A DNA stretch of 64,000 nucleotides, taken from Roseburia sp. (GTDB lineage Bacteria; Bacillota; Clostridia; Lachnospirales; Lachnospiraceae). Below, one piece after another: positions 15,335 to 24,663 of this stretch. Within the stretch, counting starts at the first letter, position 1; every line of letters starts with the position of its first letter. The stretch lies in contig JAMPIG010000006.1 in NCBI GenBank assembly GCA_023662875.1, forward strand, positions 1-64,000. Reading direction: 5' to 3'. The translations under genes were made by a program, and so were the position numbers. The notes beneath the pieces are model-generated. The model did no database searches, was not told the DNA's origin, and worked only from the letters and a program-made list of their open reading frames with translations.

Positions 15335-16615
15335 ATGCCGTCAGATAAGGTATTGCGGGTGCAGCTGCTTGGAGGCTTCGCGATGTATTATGGGGATGAA
15401 GCGGTGAAATTGAATAAAATGGGAAGCTCAAAATCCGTTCGACTGCTTCAGATGCTTCTTTTGGCCTATCCGAACGAAATGCCCAAGAATGAGCTGATCG
15501 ATAATCTGTACGGGTGGAACGAGAGCCGTGCTGACGCGGCAAGCCGCAACCGAAATCTGAACAATCTGATTTACCGGTTGAAGGGCCAGCTTGTAGCCTG
15601 CGGTCTCCCGGAGGAAGAGTATGTTGAGCTGAGCGAGGGGAAATGCCGCCTGAAAATCAGTATGCTGCTGGAGACGGATGCGATGAGGTTCGAGGAAGCG
15701 GTGGAGAAGGTCAAAAAATACAATCGGGGGGGGCATGAGAATCCGACGGAACGGATGGAAACGCTTCGCAGAGCGAACGAGATGTATTCCGGGGAGCTGC
15801 TTCCCGCGAACCAGTCCGAGACATGGTTTTTTCATAAAAGCAACTATTACAAGGAGCTCTACGTTTATACAATACAGGAACTGGAAAAGGAGTACATAAA
15901 GAACAAAGATTATAAGAACCGCCTTGCGCTCTATGCGAAAGCGGCCGCTATCTATCCCTTTGATAACTGGCAGACCCGGCTGATGAAATGCAACCTGGAG
16001 ATTTACCGTTATGAGGAAGCGATTGACATTTATAACAGTACGATGGAGCTGTACGCCAGAGAGCTGGGGACGCCTCCAACGGCGGAGATGCAGGAGTGCT
16101 TTGAAAAGCTGGAGCTGAAGGACGAAAACCATAAGAGAAGCGCGGGCAATATAGATGACTGGCGGAATATGGATCGCGTATTTATGGGTAGAAAGAACGA
16201 TATCAAGAGCGCGATCTTCGGCGAAGAAAACGTGAAAGGCGCCTATTATTGTACTTATCCCAGCTTTGTGGACTACTGCCGCCTGGTGGCGCGCGCCAAG
16301 GGAAGAAGTCATTTTGAGGCGGTTTTGATGTTTCTGACACTGAGCCAGAGGGAAATCAGGAGCGGACAGAAGCAGATGAACCTGCAGGATGAGATGGCGC
16401 TCTTAAAGGAAGTACTGAGCGAGTCTCTGCGAATCGGGGACGCATATACCAGATACGGCAACCGACACTTTATTTTGATGCTTGTCAATATCGAGAAGGA
16501 GTTCTGCAGTCCTGTTTTCGCCAGAATAGAATCTGCCTATGTGAAAAGGGGCGGCAAGGGAGAACTCTGGTATTACGCGGATATGACGCAGGAGCTGCGG
16601 GAGGCGGAGCTGTAA
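15335..16615 (+). CDS. SARP/BTAD-type transcriptional regulator with degenerate GGDEF-like C-terminus
   Basis: A 426-residue cytoplasmic regulator. Residues about 5-100 form an OmpR-like winged helix (VQLLGGFAMYYGD, then a helix with NELIDNLYG). Residues about 110-255 form a helical bacterial transcriptional activation domain with repeated YA/W helices. The C-terminal 130 residues contain LRIGDAYTRYGNRHFILML, which resembles a GGDEF-domain RYGGDEF strand whose catalytic residues are lost. The start is set by GAGGAGGGG and the promoter. A paralogue with the same beginning and the same C-terminal onset lies at 63074. Target genes are unknown. Confidence 0.82.
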   Translation: MPSDKVLRVQLLGGFAMYYGDEAVKLNKMGSSKSVRLLQMLLLAYPNEMPKNELIDNLYGWNESRADAASRNRNLNNLIYRLKGQLVACGLPEEEYVELSEGKCRLKISMLLETDAMRFEEAVEKVKKYNRGGHENPTERMETLRRANEMYSGELLPANQSETWFFHKSNYYKELYVYTIQELEKEYIKNKDYKNRLALYAKAAAIYPFDNWQTRLMKCNLEIYRYEEAIDIYNSTMELYARELGTPPTAEMQECFEKLELKDENHKRSAGNIDDWRNMDRVFMGRKNDIKSAIFGEENVKGAYYCTYPSFVDYCRLVARAKGRSHFEAVLMFLTLSQREIRSGQKQMNLQDEMALLKEVLSESLRIGDAYTRYGNRHFILMLVNIEKEFCSPVFARIESAYVKRGGKGELWYYADMTQELREAEL

Positions 16616-16753
16616 AAAGCGAAAACTGTCAGCCCGAAAACCTGTTGGGAAGGAACTGCTGAGGCGATAGGGAAGAAATGGCATAATGCAGTTATACTAT
16701 TATTTGGGAAATTGGAAACGCTTTCAGAGGAAGCGGAGAAATGGGGGCAGGGA

Positions 16754-18565
16754 ATGGCAAGAACCGTAAGTATAGGTAGACAGGATTTTGAAAAGCTAAG
16801 GGAAAGAAATAACTTTTACGTGGATAAAACGCATTTCATCAAACAATGGTGGGAGGCAGAGGATGACGTAACCCTGATTACCCGTCCCAGGCGTTTTGGC
16901 AAGACTCTGAATATGAGTATGCTGGAGCAGTTCTTCTCGGTGAATTACGCCGGACGGGGCGATTTGTTTGAAGGATTGTCGATCTGGCAGGAGAAGTCTT
17001 CTGAAGGGGAGTATAAATACCGTCAGCTACAGGGAACCTACCCTGTTATTGCGCTCAGCTTTGCGGAAGTGAAAGAAACGACTTATCAGGATACCAGAAA
17101 AAAGATAAGCGAGCTGCTCAGAAGCCTGTTTAATCAATACGCTTTTCTGGCGGAAAGTGAAAAGCTGAATGAAAATGAGAAAACCTTATTTCGCCAAATC
17201 GCTGCCGGAACAGGGGATACGCTCGAATCAGGTATGCTCAAGACGTTATCGCTTTTTCTGATGCGGCACTACGGTAAAAAGGTGATTATCCTGCTGGATG
17301 AGTATGATACGCCTATGCAGGAAGCCTATGTGGAGGGCTATTGGGATGAACTGGCGGCCTTTACCCGAGGCTTGTTCAACGCGACCTTTAAGACGAATCC
17401 TTACCTGGAACGCGCTCTTATGACGGGTATTACTCGGGTGAGTAAAGAGTCTATGTTTTCAGACTTGAATAATCTCAAGGTGGTGACAACGACTTCGGAA
17501 AAATACGAAGACTGTTTTGGATTCACAGAGGAGGAAGTGTTCGCAGCTCTGGATGAATATGGTTTGGCGAATCGGAAACAGCAAGTTAAGGATTGGTATG
17601 ACGGTTTTACTTTTGGCTGTAAGCGGGACATTTATAATCCCTGGTCTATTATTCATTTCCTGGATGAAAAAAAGGCGGGCGCTTATTGGGCAAACACCAG
17701 CTCCAACAGGCTGGCCAGTAAGCTGCTTATGGAAAGCAGTGCGGAGATCAAGAAAAGCTTCGAATGTCTCCTGCAGGGTGGGAGCATCCGGGAGGAGTTG
17801 GATGAGCAGATTGTGTATAGTCAGCTGGAGACGAAGAAGAACGCTGTCTGGAGTCTTTTGCTGGCCAGCGGTTATCTGAAGGTAAAAAGGTATGCGGCCT
17901 ACGAGACAGAATACGGGGAATGGAAACAGGATTATGAGCTGGAACTGACGAATTTTGAGGTTCGCGTCATGTTCCGCGGTATGATTCGCGGCTGGTTCGA
18001 TACCCCCTCCTCTAACTACAATGATTTCCGGAAAGCGCTGCTGCAGGATGACCTTAAGGCTATGAATATCTATATGAACCGGGTGACACTGGAAATGTTC
18101 AGTTATTTTGACACGGGACGAAGCGCCCAGACGGAACCGGAGCGGTTTTATCACGGCTTTGTATTGGGACTGATGGTGGATTTGGCGGATAAATACGTCA
18201 TTACCTCCAACCGTGAGAGTGGCTTTGGCAGATATGATGTTATGCTGGAACCCCGGGATGTATCCAGCGATGACGCTATGATTCTGGAGTTTATATCTGG
18301 CAACGAAAATAGCTGCCGATCAAAATGTATAACGAGTGAACGCACCGGTAATCCAGAGCGAAAAGAGGCAATTAAATGCGTTCACGAGTATAAGGTGCAG
18401 GACGAGGAGGAGAAGGAGCTGTCCGATACGGTGGCGCAGGCGCTGAGACAGATCGAAGAGAAAAATTATCAGGCCAGCCTCATTGCAAGGGGAATTCCCC
18501 GGGAGCGCATCCGAAAGTATGGATTTGCCTTCTGTGGGAAAAAGGTGCTGATCGGAAAGCGCTGA
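16754..18565 (+). CDS. AAA-ATPase / PD-(D/E)XK nuclease-like protein with interrupted nuclease motif
   Basis: A 603-residue protein of the AAA-ATPase-like plus DUF1703 type, common in Clostridia and Bacteroidetes and of unknown role (often guessed to be defence- or mobile-element-related). The N-terminus DFEKLRERNNFYVDKT, the Walker A RPRRFGKTLNMSML and a Walker B VIILLDEYDTPM are all present. The C-terminal nuclease core reads RYDVMLEP, but the expected ILEFKV motif is split: ILEF is followed by a 33-residue insertion before YKVQDEEE. The family's final segment, IPRERIRKYGFAFCGKKVLIG, follows intact. The start is tentative, chosen at an ATG shortly after GGGGGCAGGGA. Confidence 0.85.
   Translation: MARTVSIGRQDFEKLRERNNFYVDKTHFIKQWWEAEDDVTLITRPRRFGKTLNMSMLEQFFSVNYAGRGDLFEGLSIWQEKSSEGEYKYRQLQGTYPVIALSFAEVKETTYQDTRKKISELLRSLFNQYAFLAESEKLNENEKTLFRQIAAGTGDTLESGMLKTLSLFLMRHYGKKVIILLDEYDTPMQEAYVEGYWDELAAFTRGLFNATFKTNPYLERALMTGITRVSKESMFSDLNNLKVVTTTSEKYEDCFGFTEEEVFAALDEYGLANRKQQVKDWYDGFTFGCKRDIYNPWSIIHFLDEKKAGAYWANTSSNRLASKLLMESSAEIKKSFECLLQGGSIREELDEQIVYSQLETKKNAVWSLLLASGYLKVKRYAAYETEYGEWKQDYELELTNFEVRVMFRGMIRGWFDTPSSNYNDFRKALLQDDLKAMNIYMNRVTLEMFSYFDTGRSAQTEPERFYHGFVLGLMVDLADKYVITSNRESGFGRYDVMLEPRDVSSDDAMILEFISGNENSCRSKCITSERTGNPERKEAIKCVHEYKVQDEEEKELSDTVAQALRQIEEKNYQASLIARGIPRERIRKYGFAFCGKKVLIGKR
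18287..18392. other. 99-bp in-frame insertion in the nuclease motif, with inverted repeats
   Basis: GAGTTTA (18287-18293) and GAGTATA (18386-18392) lie exactly 99 bp apart and could be a target duplication. Inside, GTGAACGCA (18336-18344) and TGCGTTCAC (18377-18385) are perfect 9-bp inverted repeats. The segment is more AT-rich than the rest of the gene. Removing 99 bp restores the family's usual ILEFKV motif. Confidence 0.6.
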
Positions 18566-18573
18566 TCGGAAAC
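18547..18573. repeat. 14-bp tandem duplication across the nuclease-gene stop
   Basis: GCTGATCGGAAA starts at 18547 and again at 18561. The stop codon TGA at 18563-18565 lies in the second copy. A CAAACACAA repeat follows at about 18573-18590. Confidence 0.75.
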
Positions 18574-18624
18574 AAACACAACAAACACAAATAGAGGAAT
18601 TTTAGAATAGACGCTGTTCGCCCC

Positions 18625-18653
18625 TTGCATAACCCCGGTTTATCCTTTATAAT
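18625..18653 (+). promoter_or_regulatory. Promoter of the aconitase-family gene
   Basis: TTGCAT (18625-18630) and TATAAT (18648-18653) are 17 bp apart, about 55 bp before the start codon. A short GC-rich inverted repeat (GGGCAGGCCCGCCC) lies between. Confidence 0.75.
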
Positions 18654-18707
18654 GAATACTTAATGGACGGGCAGGCCCGCCCGGGATAACGGAGGAGGAG
18701 CTTTATT

Positions 18708-21005
18708 ATGATAGAATGGATGCAGGGCGGCGTTTATCTCCTGAACGGCGAGGAGCTTCTGACGGACACGCCAGAGGCGGCTGCGGCGATGGAGAAGAAG
18801 ACCGGGAAGCGGCTCGCCAGGGAGGAAGCGGCGAAGAATACGATCGCTTACGGGATTCTGGAGAGCCATAATACTTCCGGCGATATGGAGAAGCTTAAGA
18901 TTCGATTTGACAAGCTGACGAGCCACGATATTACGTTTGTGGGGATTATTCAGACGGCCAGGGCGTCGGGGCTGACCCGCTTTCCCATGCCCTATGTGTT
19001 GACGAACTGCCACAATTCCCTGTGCGCAGTCGGCGGGACGATCAACGAGGATGACCACATGTTCGGGCTGAGCTGCGCGAAAAAGTACGGCGGCGTCTAT
19101 GTGCCTCCTCATCAGGCCGTGATCCATCAGTACGCCAGGGAGATGCTGGCGGAGGGCGGCGGAATGATCCTCGGCTCGGATTCCCATACCCGCTACGGCG
19201 CGCTGGGAACCATGGCGGTCGGCGAGGGCGGCCCGGAGCTGGTAAAGCAGCTGCTGAACCAGACCTACGATATCAACCGGCCGGAGGTCGTAGGAGTGTA
19301 CCTGACAGGAGCGCCTGTGAAGGGGGTAGGACCCCAGGATGTTGCGCTGGCGATCATCGGCGCGGTGTTCCAAAACGGTTATGTGAAAAATAAGGTGATG
19401 GAGTTTGTGGGGCCCGGCGTGGCCTCCTTAAGCGCGGACTTCCGGATCGGGGTCGACGTGATGACGACGGAGACGACCTGTCTGTCCTCGATCTGGAAGA
19501 CCGATCGGGAGATTGAGGAGTTTTATGAGATTCACGGACGGAAGGAAGCGTATCGGGAGCTGAATCCCGGGCAGATCGCTTACTACGACGGGATGCTCCG
19601 GGTGGATTTGTCGGAGATCCGGCCGATGATCGCGATGCCCTTCCATCCCAGCAATACCTATACGATCGAGGAGCTGAACGCAAACCTGGAGGATATTCTG
19701 GACGAGACGGAGAAGCGGGCCCAGGTAAGCCTGGACGGCGCGGCCGAGCTTCGGCTGAAGGATAAGATCCGGAACGGCAGGCTGATGGTGGATCAGGGTA
19801 TTATCGCGGGCTGCGCGGGAGGAGGATTTGAGAATATCTGCGCGGCGGCGGATATCCTGAAGGGGCGGTATATCGGCGCGGATGGATTTACCTTGAGCGT
19901 ATATCCTGCCTCCATGCCGGTTTATATGGAGTTGATCCGGAATGGCTGCGCAGCGGCGATTCTGGAGACGGGAGCCGTTTTGAAGACGGCCTTCTGCGGT
20001 CCCTGCTTCGGCGCGGGGGATACCCCGGCCAACAACGCCTTCAGCATCCGGCATTCTACCCGGAACTTCCCGAACCGGGAGGGGAGCAAGCTGCAGAACG
20101 GCCAGATTTCCTCGGTGGCGCTGATGGACGCCCGATCCATCGCGGCGACGGCGGCCAACCAGGGCGCGCTGACCCCGGCTACGGAGTTTGACGGGGAGAT
20201 CGGAAAGTATCGGTATTATTTTGACAGTAAAATTTACGCAAACCGCGTGTTCGATTCTCATGGTCAGGCGGATCCGGACGTGGAGATCCAGCTGGGACCC
20301 AATATCAGGGACTGGCCGGAGATGGGAGAGCTGCCGGAGAACCTGCTGCTGCAGGTGGTCAGCGAGATCCATGACCCGGTGACGACGACGGACGAGCTGA
20401 TCCCTTCGGGGGAGACCTCCTCCTACCGCTCCAATCCCTTAGGGCTGGCGGAATTTACCCTGAGCCGGAAGGATCCCGAGTATGTGGGCCGGGCGAAGGC
20501 TATGCGCGCGCTGGAGGAGGAGCGCAGGCGGGGAGGACATCCTTGTCATGTGATGCCTCAGATCCGGGAGGTCATGGGGCCGATCAAGAGGCAGTTCCCC
20601 GGCGTGGGACATGAAAATACCGGCTTCGGCTCAACGATCTTCGCGGTGAAGCCCGGGGACGGTTCGGCAAGAGAGCAGGCGGCCTCCTGCCAGAAGGTGC
20701 TGGGCGGCTGGGCCAACATCGCCAACGAGTACGCCACAAAGCGCTATCGTTCCAACCTGATCAACTGGGGAATGCTGCCCTTCCTGATCGAGGAGGGCGA
20801 GCTGCCCTTCCGGAATCTGGACTACCTGTTCCTGCCCGGAATCCGCAGGGCGATAGAGGAGAAGGCGGAGGTCATGGACGCCTATACCGTGAGGGATGGC
20901 GGGCTGACCGGCTTTACCCTGCGTCTGGGCGAGCTGACGGACGAGGAACGTCAGATTATCCTGAAAGGATGTCTGATCAATTACAATCGGCAGCCCATTG
21001 CCTGA
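18708..21005 (+). CDS. Aconitase-family hydratase (YbhJ-like)
   Basis: A 765-residue member of the aconitase superfamily, which uses a [4Fe-4S] cluster for dehydration-hydration of carboxylic acids. Conserved segments are ESHNTSGD near residue 48, GSDSHTRYG near 161, TTETTCLSS near 253 with the first cluster cysteine, and FCGPCFGAG near 430 with the other two. The length and the family segments resemble the YbhJ-type hydratases rather than housekeeping aconitase, and no citrate-cycle neighbours are present. GGAGGAGG precedes the ATG. The natural substrate is unknown. Confidence 0.85.
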   Translation: MIEWMQGGVYLLNGEELLTDTPEAAAAMEKKTGKRLAREEAAKNTIAYGILESHNTSGDMEKLKIRFDKLTSHDITFVGIIQTARASGLTRFPMPYVLTNCHNSLCAVGGTINEDDHMFGLSCAKKYGGVYVPPHQAVIHQYAREMLAEGGGMILGSDSHTRYGALGTMAVGEGGPELVKQLLNQTYDINRPEVVGVYLTGAPVKGVGPQDVALAIIGAVFQNGYVKNKVMEFVGPGVASLSADFRIGVDVMTTETTCLSSIWKTDREIEEFYEIHGRKEAYRELNPGQIAYYDGMLRVDLSEIRPMIAMPFHPSNTYTIEELNANLEDILDETEKRAQVSLDGAAELRLKDKIRNGRLMVDQGIIAGCAGGGFENICAAADILKGRYIGADGFTLSVYPASMPVYMELIRNGCAAAILETGAVLKTAFCGPCFGAGDTPANNAFSIRHSTRNFPNREGSKLQNGQISSVALMDARSIAATAANQGALTPATEFDGEIGKYRYYFDSKIYANRVFDSHGQADPDVEIQLGPNIRDWPEMGELPENLLLQVVSEIHDPVTTTDELIPSGETSSYRSNPLGLAEFTLSRKDPEYVGRAKAMRALEEERRRGGHPCHVMPQIREVMGPIKRQFPGVGHENTGFGSTIFAVKPGDGSAREQAASCQKVLGGWANIANEYATKRYRSNLINWGMLPFLIEEGELPFRNLDYLFLPGIRRAIEEKAEVMDAYTVRDGGLTGFTLRLGELTDEERQIILKGCLINYNRQPIA

Positions 21006-21098
21006 AAATCAAATGCCTGCTTTCGAAGCCGTTTGGTTTTCTATGTTGTGGGTCAGGCCGAAAGCGCCCGGGAAAAAGGAGAAAGACAGAGGTAAATT

Positions 21099-21641
21099 AT
21101 GGAGTTCAATAAAGTAGTGTCAAATCCCATGTTAGTGGGATGTGTTCAACTGATGCGGGCGGAAGATACGCCGGAGCATCGCAGTATGTTCGTGGGGGAG
21201 CTGACAAAGGCCCTCCTTCAGGCACCTGCCCTGATCGACCCGGCTCCCGCCGAGGATGGAGAGGGGAGGCTTACGGTGACGCCCGGCAGCCGGATACAGT
21301 TTCCCATGCTCAGCACCCCGGACGGAAAGCGGTTTTATATGGGCTTTACGGATCCGGTAGAATATAACAAGTGGGCGGAGAGGAACAATAAGCCGCCCTT
21401 CTTTGCGCTGCGGCTGGACGATTATCTGAATATGATGTTTCGCAGGGATTCGCAGGGGAACGAGAATCCGGCTCTGGGGCTGGTGCTGAATCCCCTGGGA
21501 GACAATATTGTAATTCCCCGGGAGATGCTGGCGGGGATTATGGCGGCGAAGATGGGTCAGATGCAGCAGATTCTTTCCCGGAAGGCCGGTGCGGCGGCTC
21601 AGAAGCAGACCGGGGGACAGGAGCCGAATCCGACAAAATAA
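21099..21641 (+). CDS. SseB-family protein
   Basis: A 180-residue soluble protein of the SseB N-terminal domain family, named after a serine-sensitivity enhancer and later recruited into type III secretion in other bacteria. The conserved pattern is a domain with FPMLSTPDGKRFYMGFTDPVEYNKW near residues 66-90, and a hydrophobic loop GLVLNPLGDNIVIPREML. The C-terminal tail is Gln- and Ala-rich. Its function in Firmicutes is not known. The AGAGGTAA site is modest. Confidence 0.75.
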   Translation: MEFNKVVSNPMLVGCVQLMRAEDTPEHRSMFVGELTKALLQAPALIDPAPAEDGEGRLTVTPGSRIQFPMLSTPDGKRFYMGFTDPVEYNKWAERNNKPPFFALRLDDYLNMMFRRDSQGNENPALGLVLNPLGDNIVIPREMLAGIMAAKMGQMQQILSRKAGAAAQKQTGGQEPNPTK

Positions 21642-21669
21642 TCAGAAAACCTAAAGGAAACTGAAAATC

Positions 21670-21853
21670 GGTCGATATAATTTACAGCACAGGAAATTTT
21701 ATCCTGACGGAAGGACGCGCGGCGTTCTTCCCGGCGTCTCGATGAGGCGCTTTGCACGGGAGGCGGTTTGGCCGACCGCCGCCGAGTAAAACATATCGAC
21801 CACGGATGGTATTTGCGCGAGAAAAGGAGATTCTCGCCGAATACCATTTTTTA
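21670..21853 (+). promoter_or_regulatory. Structured leader with intrinsic terminator before the EF-hand gene
   Basis: GGTCGATAT (21670-21678) pairs perfectly with ATATCGACC (21793-21801), enclosing further helices, including GGCGGT/ACCGCC near 21760-21778. A terminator follows: ATGGTATT (21806-21813) pairs with AATACCAT (21840-21847), around an inner GCGAGAA/TTCTCGC helix, with a T6 tail. An outer closed domain plus terminator ahead of a gene is riboswitch-like, but I recognise no class. Alternatively the terminator simply ends the SseB transcript. Confidence 0.5.
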
Positions 21854-21910
21854 TTCCGAATCTGCTGACGAGCGCGGAAGGTGGTAAAGCAAAGTCCAGG
21901 AGGTGTATGA

Positions 21911-23152
21911 TTGAGAATTGATTCCAGTACAGTAGGAATGGAATCCGCAAGAAGCTACAGAGCTTCCAACACAACAGCCAGACGGTTTTCGATAATGGAT
22001 TATCAGGGAGGGCTGGCACAGGGAAAGAATTCTTTAAATGCTGCGATCGGCAGCAATACGGGCAATGCCGCGGACGCGGGACAAAACGGACAGCAGGGAG
22101 GGACGGAGGGCGCGGGAGAGCGGACGGTTACGACGCTGCAGGACTGGCAGGCGAGATTTAACGCCAGAACCTCCAACGTATCGATCCGCAGCTCCGCCGA
22201 GCAGTCCTTCCAGCAGATTCGGCAGGGGACGCTCCGGTATATTTTTGACATGCTGTTTGCGGCGAGACGGAACCAGCTGAACAAATGGATGCAGATCAAC
22301 GGGATCGACAGCTGGAGCGAGAGCACGAGCAGCTTTAGCAGCAGTATGAGCAGCACGGTGACGGTAAGCGGTCCCCAGGCGGCAAACAGCCAGACAACCG
22401 GGAGCGGCAATGAGATGTACTATGAAAACGGGCTGCTGATGATGAAGCCGCTGACGCTGGTTACTAACCTCAAGGTGCTGAACTATAACCAGGAGGCTTA
22501 TTTTGAGGAGAGCGAGAGCACAAGCTTCTCCACGACGGGTACGGTCAGGACATCAGACGGCCGTGAGATCAATTTTAACGTCAACGTAGGGATGAGCCGG
22601 GAGTTCCAGGAGTACTATCAGGACGATCTGGAGTTTGCCTCCGTTAATCTGTGCGACCCGCTGGTAATCAATCTGGATACGGATGTGGCGCAGCTGGAGG
22701 ATCAGACCTTTTACTTTGACATCGACGCGGACGGCGAGCTGGACGAGATTTCAAAGCTGGGCGCGGGAAGCGGCTATCTGGCGCTGGATCAGAACGGGGA
22801 CGGCGTTATCAACGACGGCAGCGAGCTGTTCGGGACGTCCAGCGGGAACGGCTTTGCGGATCTGGCAAAGTACGACGAGGACGGAAACGGCTGGATCGAC
22901 GAAAACGACGCGATCTGGAGCAAGCTGAAAATCTGGACGAAGGACGCGAACGGCAACGATGTCCTGTACCGCCTCGCGGACAAGGGCGTAGGCGCGATCT
23001 GTCTGCAGAACGCGGCGACGGACTTTACCCAGAAGGGCGCTTCGGGCCAGACCCTGGGCGCGATCCGCAGCACGGGCGTCTTCCTGTATGAGAATGGGAA
23101 CGTGGGAACCGTGCAGCATGTGGACGTGGCGAAGTACGACAGGGGAGCGTAG
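21911..23152 (+). CDS. EF-hand-type calcium-binding repeat protein of unknown function
   Basis: A 413-residue protein. The N-terminal half is Ser-, Thr- and Asn-rich and includes a predicted helix FQQIRQGTLRYIFDMLF. From about residue 265 three Asp-rich loops appear: DIDADGELDE, DQNGDGVINDG and DEDGNGWIDEND, which match the EF-hand/dockerin calcium-loop pattern. There is no signal peptide or membrane segment. The start is TTG with AGGAGGTG five bases upstream. It follows a structured leader. I do not recognise a specific function. Confidence 0.75.
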   Translation: MRIDSSTVGMESARSYRASNTTARRFSIMDYQGGLAQGKNSLNAAIGSNTGNAADAGQNGQQGGTEGAGERTVTTLQDWQARFNARTSNVSIRSSAEQSFQQIRQGTLRYIFDMLFAARRNQLNKWMQINGIDSWSESTSSFSSSMSSTVTVSGPQAANSQTTGSGNEMYYENGLLMMKPLTLVTNLKVLNYNQEAYFEESESTSFSTTGTVRTSDGREINFNVNVGMSREFQEYYQDDLEFASVNLCDPLVINLDTDVAQLEDQTFYFDIDADGELDEISKLGAGSGYLALDQNGDGVINDGSELFGTSSGNGFADLAKYDEDGNGWIDENDAIWSKLKIWTKDANGNDVLYRLADKGVGAICLQNAATDFTQKGASGQTLGAIRSTGVFLYENGNVGTVQHVDVAKYDRGA

Positions 23153-23245
23153 GGAAGCATGGATGAAGATGCTTTCCGCATCGGAGAGATTTGGGAAGGA
23201 ACAGTGCAATCCGCGCATCTTTGACGGATTTCTGGGATTTCTGTA

Positions 23246-23276
23246 CAGACAGGGAGGCGAAGAGCCTCCCTGTCTG
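23246..23276 (+). terminator. Perfect 13-bp hairpin after the EF-hand gene
   Basis: CAGACAGGGAGGC (23246-23258) pairs with GCCTCCCTGTCTG (23264-23276) around GAAGA. There is no T-run, so it may act as a terminator with help or as an mRNA-stabilising hairpin. Confidence 0.5.
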
Positions 23277-23412
23277 GCGTTGCCAGATATTATAGGAATA
23301 AATGAGTTTAATGCATTTTTTCCAGAATATCTGCGCGCCCTCCTTTTCGGGAAAAATGGATGAATACTTTCCTTTGTTTCGGGGAAAATGATTGTGAAGA
23401 AAACTCACAATA

Positions 23413-23529
23413 GCACTTGGATAATAAAATCAGCTCTTTGATTTTATTATGGAACCTGGATAATAAAATCAGCTCTTTGATTTTATTATGGCACTTGGAT
23501 AATAAAATCGGCCCTTTGATTTTATTATA
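23413..23529. repeat. Three tandem 39-bp hairpin repeats
   Basis: Units begin at 23413, 23452 and 23491. Each has ATAATAAAATC, a loop of about 8 nt, and GATTTTATTAT, so each folds as an 11-bp hairpin. The period is 39 bp, as in the array at 6599. The array lies about 40 bp before the start codon of the LytM-like gene. There are no unique spacers, so it is not a CRISPR. Confidence 0.9.
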
Positions 23530-23569
23530 GCACACTTCGCCAGAAACAATAAAAGGAAAGGAAACAGCC

Positions 23570-24643
23570 ATGAGAAGAAATAGAAACAACAGTGGGAAAA
23601 AGGAACGAATCATTATGCTCGCCTCGTCCGCGTTTGTGCTTACAGCGCTGACGATGACGGGCATTTATATGCAGGCCCGGAACGAGGAGTCAAAGGACGA
23701 CGGATATATGCTGGACTTTACGACCCTGGAGGATAACGCGGCAAACAAGTACCAGGAGATCGCGGAAAACGGTCTGCAGGCGGAAGAGCCGGATTCTGCG
23801 CCGCAGAGCTGGGGAACGACCGGAAGCGACCTGGCTTTGCTGCCGGAGAATCCGGAGGATGACCTGGATTATATGCCCCTGGAGGCAGGCTCCGGGAGAA
23901 TCGAGCTGCCAGGTCTGACAGACGAGGCTCTGGAACGGCAGGAGAACGAGGCGGCGGAAGACCATGAGACGGTGCTTCCCGGATCGTCCGACCTGACAGG
24001 ACAGACCCTGGAGCAGGAGGCGCAGGCAGCGACGGAAGCCGCGGGAACCGGCGTATCCGGTCTTGCGGACGGAGCATTAGAACCTCAGGAGCAGGGAACC
24101 GTGCAGTCCGGTCAGGCGGATGAGATCCTGGAGCCGCAGGCGGCGGAACCGGCCATCGTGCAGCCCGGCCTGACGGAGGGAGCGGCGGAGGCGCAGGAGC
24201 CTGCGGAGACGTCTGCGCGGGAGCTGCACTTTGCGGAGAGCGAGGGCCTGCGGCGGCCTGTGGAGGGGGAGGTACTGATTCCCTTCAGCATGGACGGCAG
24301 CGTCTACTTCTCGACCCTGGATCAGTATAAATATAATCCGGCCATGATGCTGGTAGCCCAGGAGGGAACGGTGGTTCTGGCCTGTGCGGAGGGTCAGGTT
24401 GTGGATATTTTTGAGAACGCGGAGATCGGCCGGGCAGTTACCATGGATCTGGGCGACGGCTATCGGATTACCTACGGGCAGCTGAAGGATATAACAGTCG
24501 GTCTGGGCAGCTATGTGAATCCAGGGGAGGTCATCGGCGCGGTGGCAGCACCCACCAAGTACTACAGCATCGAGGGCGCGAACCTGTATCTTAAGCTGAC
24601 CGCCAACGGTACTCCCGTGAATCCGGAAGCTCTTTTCCAGTAG
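23570..24643 (+). CDS. Membrane-anchored degenerate LytM/M23-like protein
   Basis: A 357-residue protein with a basic N-terminus (RRNRNNSGKKER), one membrane anchor at about residues 14-32, an acidic linker of about 180 residues rich in Glu, Ala and Gln, and a C-terminal peptidase-M23-like fold of about 120 residues. The fold is recognisable from VEGEVLIPF, GTVVLACAEGQVVDI and DLGDGYRITYGQL. The zinc ligands look lost: YGQL replaces YGHL and NLYLKL replaces the HLHFEL motif. It is probably a structural, not hydrolytic, domain, as in SpoIIQ-type sporulation proteins. It sits behind the hairpin array and its immediate neighbour is an amidohydrolase. Confidence 0.75.
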   Translation: MRRNRNNSGKKERIIMLASSAFVLTALTMTGIYMQARNEESKDDGYMLDFTTLEDNAANKYQEIAENGLQAEEPDSAPQSWGTTGSDLALLPENPEDDLDYMPLEAGSGRIELPGLTDEALERQENEAAEDHETVLPGSSDLTGQTLEQEAQAATEAAGTGVSGLADGALEPQEQGTVQSGQADEILEPQAAEPAIVQPGLTEGAAEAQEPAETSARELHFAESEGLRRPVEGEVLIPFSMDGSVYFSTLDQYKYNPAMMLVAQEGTVVLACAEGQVVDIFENAEIGRAVTMDLGDGYRITYGQLKDITVGLGSYVNPGEVIGAVAAPTKYYSIEGANLYLKLTANGTPVNPEALFQ

Positions 24644-24663
24644 GACGCGGGAGGGAAACGACC

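Noticed and set aside
23413..23529. 39-bp periodic repeats as a CRISPR array
   Set aside because: The repeats abut one another without unique spacers, each unit is a hairpin, there are only three or four copies, and no cas genes are present.
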